From contig JBKHJO010000069.1 in the NCBI GenBank assembly GCA_046538105.1, positions 1-10,312 on the forward strand: 10,312 nucleotides of DNA, written 5' to 3'. Origin of the DNA: JAWLEV01 sp046538105. Lineage in GTDB: Bacteria; Chloroflexota; Anaerolineae; UBA1429. Shown piece by piece: positions 6,855 through 10,312 of this stretch. The first letter of the stretch is position 1. Every line of letters begins with the position of its first letter. Below the pieces are notes generated by a model. That model did no database searches. It saw only the letters and a program-made list of their open reading frames with translations, and was not told the origin of the DNA. The position numbers and the translations under genes are program-made.

Positions 6855-7688
6855 CTAAACGATGTAGGGATCCAGATATTTTTTAGCGAGCAGCAGGCCG
6901 CGTTTGTTGCGTTCCACGTCGCCATACCAGATGGCGTCCTCGTGCTCGACGGCTATGACATCGTCATAGCCCACCTCGGCCAGCGTCCCCATAAAGCGGC
7001 CCCAGTCGATCTCGCCGCGGCCGGGCAGGCGGTAGCGCCACCACCCGGAAAAGGGACGATCGGTGCCCAGCGCCTGACCGAGGAGGCCATATTCATAAAG
7101 TTCTTCCTCCAGTATCTCGGTATCCTTGGCGTGGGCGTAAAAGATGCGCTCGCCGAATTCCCGGGTGGCCCTGATATAGTCGATGCCCTGCACCACCAGG
7201 TGCGAGGGGTCGAGGCAGATGCCCAGGCTCTTGGAGGGCACCGCCGCGAACAGGGCACGGATCAATTCGGGGGTGATGGCCAGCCAGTTGCCGTGGGCGT
7301 GATAGATCTCCATCACCAGCTTGAAATTGTACTGCTCCGCATACTCGGCGACGGGAGCATAGCCCTCCCGAAACAGTTCCACGTTCTCCTCGGCGTTCAG
7401 GGCCGCATGGCGGGCGTGGCCGATCATGGCCCGAGTGATGCCCCTCTCCACGGCCCGGTCGATGAAACGGAAGGCCTCCTCCTGGGCCCGCTCGCGCTCC
7501 GCCTCGTCCAGAGTGAGGACATCGGCGGGCAGGTGGGTGGCGCCCACGGCGATGCCCGCCTCCTCACAGGCGTCGGCATCTTCCAGGGCGGAGTCGATGG
7601 CGGCGAAACCGTTCTCGCTTCCCCATTCGGCCGCCTGTTCAAAGGGTAATTGTCGCATATCTTTGGGTACGATAAAGCCTATACGCAT
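6855..7688 (-). CDS. Sugar phosphate isomerase/epimerase (IolE/xylose-isomerase-like)
   Basis: A 277-residue TIM-barrel protein of the AP-endonuclease-2 superfamily, at the family's usual length. The metal ligands are visible as E127 (LVMEIYH), D160 with H163 (CLDPSH), H186 (FYAHAKD) and E248 (IAVEHED). The segment WWRYRLPGRGEIDWGRF (216-232) is the characteristic G-x-G-x-(I/V)-D-W loop of keto-sugar epimerases and inosose dehydratase-like members. The ATG at 7688 follows AGGAGG by 8 nt. It stands second after the first Gfo/Idh gene, a common pairing in which the dehydrogenase makes a keto-sugar for the TIM barrel. It shares little obvious identity with the neighbouring paralogue at 5788-6795, so the two probably act on different intermediates rather than being a recent duplication. 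Confidence 0.93.
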   Translation of the reverse strand: MRIGFIVPKDMRQLPFEQAAEWGSENGFAAIDSALEDADACEEAGIAVGATHLPADVLTLDEAERERAQEEAFRFIDRAVERGITRAMIGHARHAALNAEENVELFREGYAPVAEYAEQYNFKLVMEIYHAHGNWLAITPELIRALFAAVPSKSLGICLDPSHLVVQGIDYIRATREFGERIFYAHAKDTEILEEELYEYGLLGQALGTDRPFSGWWRYRLPGRGEIDWGRFMGTLAEVGYDDVIAVEHEDAIWYGDVERNKRGLLLAKKYLDPYIV

Positions 7689-7718
7689 GTCTGTTACCTC
7701 CTGTCATCTAGCAAAAAT

Positions 7719-7820
7719 AGACCCTAAAGGTTTCACAAGAAAGCCGAACTTGTTCTTACTCGCCCAATGTACATTGAATCTAGGGTAATCGGGATCACCC
7801 CAAACAAACCTTTAGGGTCT
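7719..7820. repeat. AGAC-bounded inverted-repeat element, copy B (102 bp)
   Basis: AGACCCTAAAGGTTT at 7719-7733 and its exact reverse complement at 7806-7820 form a perfect 15-bp inverted repeat. The interior holds a perfect 12-bp palindrome CAATGTACATTG (7765-7776). The ends match copy A at 5682-5777, while the interior does not. In the leftward direction the element is followed by ATTTTTG, so a transcript hairpin here might also act as a weak terminator, though its 72-nt loop argues against that. It occupies two thirds of the 152-nt gap between the dehydrogenase and isomerase genes. Confidence 0.75.
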
Positions 7821-7840
7821 TGACGATAATCTACTCCTCC

Positions 7841-9055
7841 CTACAGCCCCCAATGGGCATCGATGGATTGCTGATATCGGTCGCGCTCCCCCGAGACCAC
7901 GTCCTCCACGGCGATGGGTTCCCCTGTCAGGGCGGATTCGTAGATGGCCTCACAGACGGCCAGGGAGCGCAGGCCCTCCCAGCCGTTCACCTCTACTCCT
8001 TCTCGATTGCCCCGCGCCGCCTCTATGAACTCCCAGATTTCGTAGGCAAAGCCGTCGTCGACGCCGTGGGGATAGTAACGCTCCCACTCCCGGTCCGTGA
8101 GGGAGGCGCGATAGTCGGCCTCCAGGTCGGCCAGGATATGGCGCGTCCCGTCGGCCTGTACCACCTCGCCCGTCTCGAAAAAGAGGTGAAAGTTGGTATA
8201 GGCGTTATCCGTCGTGTCGCGGAGGGAACCCTCGCTACCGTAAAAGATGAGTTCCTGCACCGGATTGCCCGGCGCTGCCAGGCTCCAGGTCCAGGAGCCC
8301 ACCGCGCCGTTCTCAAAGGTAAAGGTCACAAAGACGGTATCCTCGCGGGCCTCCTCCAGGGGGAGGGGGCGGCCGGAGGCCATCTGTCGCGTCTCGGCAA
8401 AGACCGTATCCACCTCGCCCAACAGGTGGCGCATGCCGTCGCAGTAATGAAAGCCGCTGTCCATGACCATGCCCCCGCCGGACATGAGACGATCCTGACG
8501 CCAGACGACGCTCTGGGGTACGGGCTCATCGTCCGGTCGCCGTTGCCGCGGTCGGGCATAGTAGTGGAAGAAACTGAGGGGCCGCCCCACCAGGCCCGAT
8601 TCGTTCAGCACCCACGCCGCCTTGCGGTGGCCGGGCAGCCGTCGGTAAGGAACGGCGGTGGACAGCACGAGGCCCGTCTCGTCGGCCTTTTTGGCCATCA
8701 GGCGGGAGGCCTTGATGGTGACGCCCAGGGGCTTTTCGCAGAGCACGTGGAGGCCGGCCTCCATACAGTCGATGCTCACCTCGTGGTGCAGCCCATGGGG
8801 CAGGCAGAGATCCGCACCGTGGGCCTCTTCCTGGTCCAAGAGTTGCTGATAGTCGGTGTAGATAACTGGGCGCTGTCCAAAGACCTCCTCGGCCTGCGTC
8901 CCCCTCTCTCTGGCCGCCTCCTCGTCGATGTCACACACCGCCGTCAGCGTAAAATCGTCCAACCCGCGATTCCTCAGGTCTTCCATGGCCTCGATGTGGC
9001 GGCGGGCGATGCCCCCCGCGCCGATGAGCACCAGGCGAAACGTATCCTCTGTCAT
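7841..9055 (-). CDS. Gfo/Idh/MocA-family NAD(P)-dependent oxidoreductase
   Basis: A 404-residue dehydrogenase. The Rossmann motif is GAGGIA (12-17, after MTEDTFRLVLI), the family Glu-Lys-Pro lies at 107-109 (LCEKPLG), and the substrate region SGGGMVMDSGFHYCDGMRHL (192-211) has D199, H203 and D206 in the places expected for the G-G-x-x-x-D-x-x-x-H pattern. The Cys cluster of its paralogue at 3514-4764 is absent, so the two belong to different subfamilies. The reading frame stays open upstream to 9307, but AAAAGGAGG sits 5 nt before the ATG at 9055 and the Rossmann strand begins at once from there, so that start is chosen. The upstream part runs through the repeat element at 9118-9214 and has no family counterpart. 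It is the second gene of the operon. The likely role is oxidation of a sugar or sugar acid, substrate unknown. Confidence 0.93.
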   Translation of the reverse strand: MTEDTFRLVLIGAGGIARRHIEAMEDLRNRGLDDFTLTAVCDIDEEAARERGTQAEEVFGQRPVIYTDYQQLLDQEEAHGADLCLPHGLHHEVSIDCMEAGLHVLCEKPLGVTIKASRLMAKKADETGLVLSTAVPYRRLPGHRKAAWVLNESGLVGRPLSFFHYYARPRQRRPDDEPVPQSVVWRQDRLMSGGGMVMDSGFHYCDGMRHLLGEVDTVFAETRQMASGRPLPLEEAREDTVFVTFTFENGAVGSWTWSLAAPGNPVQELIFYGSEGSLRDTTDNAYTNFHLFFETGEVVQADGTRHILADLEADYRASLTDREWERYYPHGVDDGFAYEIWEFIEAARGNREGVEVNGWEGLRSLAVCEAIYESALTGEPIAVEDVVSGERDRYQQSIDAHWGL

Positions 9056-9117
9056 CTCGTCCTCCTTTTCCCAGGTGCCTCCAATGGGTAACATTACGGT
9101 GTGGTTTTGGAAAAGTG

Positions 9118-9214
9118 AGACTTCCAAAGTCTTTATGTCCATGTCAACGCCTTTCTGCTCGATCCCAAGGAGGTATCGATGAGAAAAGGTCACTGACACG
9201 GATTTTGGAAGTCT
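9118..9214. repeat. AGAC-bounded inverted-repeat element, copy C, variant ends (97 bp)
   Basis: AGACTTCCAAAGTCT (9118-9132) and GGATTTTGGAAGTCT (9200-9214) are inverted copies with 13 of 15 matches. The architecture, span and AGAC terminus equal those of the elements at 5682 and 7719, but the core is TTCCAAA instead of CCTAAAGG. The left end also forms a local hairpin with TTTTGGAA at 9106-9113. It fills most of the 167-nt gap between the aldolase and dehydrogenase genes. Confidence 0.6.
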
Positions 9215-9222
9215 ATCAAGCG

Positions 9223-10017
9223 CTAGGCCGACTCCAGGATATCCTTCATGGCCTCGCCCTGCTCCCTGCACCAGCCAAAGAGGGTACCCAGGTCCCAGCC
9301 GATGCAAAAGTGGCGCACGCCCATGTCCAGATAGGGCTTGGCCTGTTCGTAACTGCCGATCTCCACCCGAGGGTGTACGCCGGCATCCAGGGCGCGGCGG
9401 ATCATCTCCCTCTGGGCTTCCTGTATCGGCTCGCTCCCGCCCTGGCCCGTCATGCCCACGCTGATGGAATAGTCGCTGGGGCCGAACTGGAGCATATCCA
9501 CCCCCTCCACGGCCATGATCTCGTCCAGATCCTCCATGGCCCCCTTTTTCTCGATCATGATGGCGATGACGGTATCATCCAGGGCATCGGCCCAGGCCTC
9601 TGAACCCCCTTCCAGAAGATAGCCCACGTTACGACGCATGGCGGCCCCGTGCACGCCGCCCGACGCGGGGCGTTCCGAGCGCACATAGCGCACGCACTGT
9701 TCCACATCCTCGGCGGAGCGGCAGTCGGTAAAGAGGACGTTCTGGATGCCGGCGTCGATGGCCCGCTGGGCGATAAATCCGCGCGTCTGCTCCTCCACCT
9801 TCATCATGGCCGACATCTCGGGAAAGAGGTCCACGGCCCGCCCGATATTGTCCAGCAGTTCCAGGCTAAACGAAGAATACTCGCCCACATACTCCACATA
9901 GTCGAACATGGCGCTGTGTCCCACGATCTCGATCATGCCCGGCCAAGGGGTCAGTACATGGGTGCCCAGGCTCGGTTTGTCCGCATCCAATAGCTCGCGC
10001 ACTACGTTTCGTCGCAT
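9223..10017 (-). CDS. HpcH/HpaI aldolase-family protein, atypical catalytic residues
   Basis: A 264-residue class II pyruvate-dependent aldolase-like TIM barrel, close to the usual 250-265 residues. The metal ligands are recognisable: E156 (MIEKKGA) and D182 (FGPSDYS). The phosphate/pyruvate-side segments MMKVEE (71-76) and GVDMLQFGP (172-180) also align with the family. The canonical Asp-x-Glu-His segment, which carries the catalytic His in HpaI, aligns here with VGEYSSF (44-50), so the catalytic His is Tyr47 and the preceding Asp is Val44. The Arg after the MV strand is replaced by Lys73. I recall a whole subfamily with this EY signature, annotated only by similarity. The ATG at 10017 follows AAAAAGGAG by 6 nt. 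It is the first gene of the operon. It may cleave or bind a 2-keto acid, but classical retro-aldol chemistry is uncertain. Confidence 0.88.
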   Translation of the reverse strand: MRRNVVRELLDADKPSLGTHVLTPWPGMIEIVGHSAMFDYVEYVGEYSSFSLELLDNIGRAVDLFPEMSAMMKVEEQTRGFIAQRAIDAGIQNVLFTDCRSAEDVEQCVRYVRSERPASGGVHGAAMRRNVGYLLEGGSEAWADALDDTVIAIMIEKKGAMEDLDEIMAVEGVDMLQFGPSDYSISVGMTGQGGSEPIQEAQREMIRRALDAGVHPRVEIGSYEQAKPYLDMGVRHFCIGWDLGTLFGWCREQGEAMKDILESA

Positions 10018-10064
10018 TCCTTGCTCCTTTTTGCTGATGGGGTTGAATTGACTTGACGTCTGCG

Positions 10065-10094
10065 AGTATAGATTGGGGGTTGGGGGGCTGTCAA
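10065..10094 (-). promoter_or_regulatory. Sigma70-type promoter of the catabolic operon
   Basis: On the minus strand a perfect -35 TTGACA (10089-10094) is followed after 18 bp by TATACT (10065-10070). The predicted start near 10058 leaves a leader of about 40 nt before the aldolase ATG at 10017, with its ribosome binding site inside. The spacer is unusual, being made mostly of C runs (G runs on the plus strand). No other convincing promoter appears before the protease and second dehydrogenase genes, so this is probably the main operon promoter. Confidence 0.75.
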
Positions 10095-10155
10095 GGGGGT
10101 ATGTAATGATGGTTAGCCGACTTTCAAGACACGAAAGGATGCGGCGCGGATCATT

Positions 10156-10184
10156 TTGACAAGTATAAATACCCAATATATAGT
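10156..10184 (+). promoter_or_regulatory. Divergent sigma70-type promoter reading out of the window
   Basis: TTGACA (10156-10161) and TATAGT (10179-10184) lie 17 bp apart on the plus strand within the most AT-rich part of the region. Transcription would start near 10191 and leave the window to the right. The two promoters stand back to back with about 60 bp between their -35 boxes, a layout common for a catabolic operon and its regulator or transporter. An imperfect palindrome, GAT-x-CG-xxx-CG-x-ATC (10138-10152), sits 3 nt upstream of this -35. Confidence 0.68.
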
Positions 10185-10194
10185 ATCCATGTTG

Positions 10195-10218
10195 AATGTA
10201 GGGGGGAGTATCTACATT
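10195..10218. promoter_or_regulatory. Inverted repeat at the divergent transcription start, possible operator
   Basis: AATGTAG (10195-10201) and CTACATT (10212-10218) form a perfect 7-bp inverted repeat with centres 17 bp apart. The left arm begins a few nt after the predicted start of the rightward transcript, which is a typical repressor-operator position. The same bases could form an RNA hairpin near the 5' end of that transcript. The evidence is the repeat and its location only. Confidence 0.4.
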
Positions 10219-10227
10219 TCTCGACCA

Positions 10228-10312
10228 ATGATGGAGAGAGATAGGGTGCGCTTTTTGGGCTGGCAATTTGCGTTTACACAGAGACTGTGGCCAGGGAGCG
10301 GGCACTCCGCGT
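10228..10312 (+). CDS. Possible start of a divergent gene, cut by the window edge
   Basis: Downstream of the rightward promoter a frame opens at ATG 10228 (a second ATG follows at once at 10231) and stays open to the window end, about 28 codons. A GTG at 10246 in the same frame has GGAGAG 7 nt upstream and could be the real start. The visible residues (Arg/Trp/Phe-rich, including FLGWQFAFTQRLWPG) match no family I recognise, and the ATG codons themselves have no clear ribosome binding site. An open run this short proves little; the support is mainly the promoter. Confidence 0.25.
   Translation, partial: MMERDRVRFLGWQFAFTQRLWPGSGHSA

Noticed and set aside
7719..7820. CCCTAAA/TTTAGGG strings as telomere-type repeats
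   Set aside because: They are single copies within inverted palindromes, not tandem arrays; the match to the plant telomere unit is coincidental.
7820..9091. Long open frame on the plus strand opposite the first dehydrogenase gene
   Set aside because: It mirrors the codon structure of the conserved protein on the other strand, as is common in GC-rich DNA; it has no ribosome binding site and no recognisable protein family.
9137..9148. TTGACA on the minus strand at 9143-9148 as an internal promoter before the first dehydrogenase gene
   Set aside because: No acceptable -10 box lies 15-19 bp downstream of it.
5682..9214. A CRISPR array from the repeated palindromes
   Set aside because: The repeats are inverted pairs kilobases apart, separated by genes, with no regular direct repeats or spacers.
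9056..9307. In-frame extension of the dehydrogenase gene at 7841-9055 up to 9307, including an ATG at 9142
   Set aside because: It overlaps the end of the aldolase gene and the repeat element; the Rossmann motif begins right after the ATG at 9055, which has an AGGAGG 5 nt upstream.
10018..10305. In-frame extension of the aldolase gene up to 10305 (96 more residues)
   Set aside because: The extension runs through the operon promoter, has no family counterpart, and a strong AAAAAGGAG site precedes the ATG at 10017.

Overview
The window is an almost entirely minus-strand stretch of a GC-rich bacterial chromosome. Genes start behind strong AGGAGG-type ribosome binding sites, and two of them use GTG. 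The gene mix (several Gfo/Idh/MocA dehydrogenases, sugar-phosphate isomerase/epimerase TIM barrels, a DapA-like lyase, an atypical HpcH/HpaI aldolase) and the abundant intergenic palindromes suggest a free-living heterotroph. A member of the Chloroflexota is my tentative guess, but no marker gene is present to settle it.

Reading with transcription (right to left): 10018-10312 is a control region with two well-formed sigma70-type promoters pointing apart. The leftward promoter (-35 TTGACA, 18-bp spacer, -10 TATACT) serves a run of six genes: HpcH/HpaI-type aldolase (9223-10017), Gfo/Idh dehydrogenase (7841-9055), two isomerase/epimerase proteins (6855-7688 and 5788-6795), a membrane-anchored ClpP-like serine protease of the SDH family (4791-5642) and a second Gfo/Idh dehydrogenase with a Cys cluster (3514-4764). 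The rightward promoter would drive a gene mostly outside the window; only a doubtful first fragment is visible.

A separate TTGACG-17-TATAAT promoter lies just after the second dehydrogenase gene. It gives the DapA-family gene (2325-3299) its own transcript, with a leader of about 160 nt that carries a possible 8-residue leader peptide overlapping a terminator-like hairpin. A strong hairpin follows the dapA-like stop codon. Farther left are a UbiE-like methyltransferase (1412-2062), a DUF1684 protein (799-1347) and a second small methyltransferase (135-677). These three use visibly more AGA/AGG/ATA codons and look functionally unrelated to the catabolic genes. Positions 1-134 hold nothing I can identify.

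The combined inference is catabolism of a sugar, sugar acid or polyol: oxidation to a keto-sugar (two Gfo/Idh enzymes), isomerisation or epimerisation (two TIM barrels), and cleavage of a 2-keto-3-deoxy-acid-like intermediate (DapA-like and/or HpcH-like lyase). No transporter, regulator, kinase or dehydratase is in the window, and the substrate cannot be named. The most unusual non-coding feature is a set of three elements of 96-102 bp, each bounded by 15-bp inverted repeats starting AGAC. They occupy the three widest gaps of the operon, and without them each gap would shrink to about 50-70 nt.
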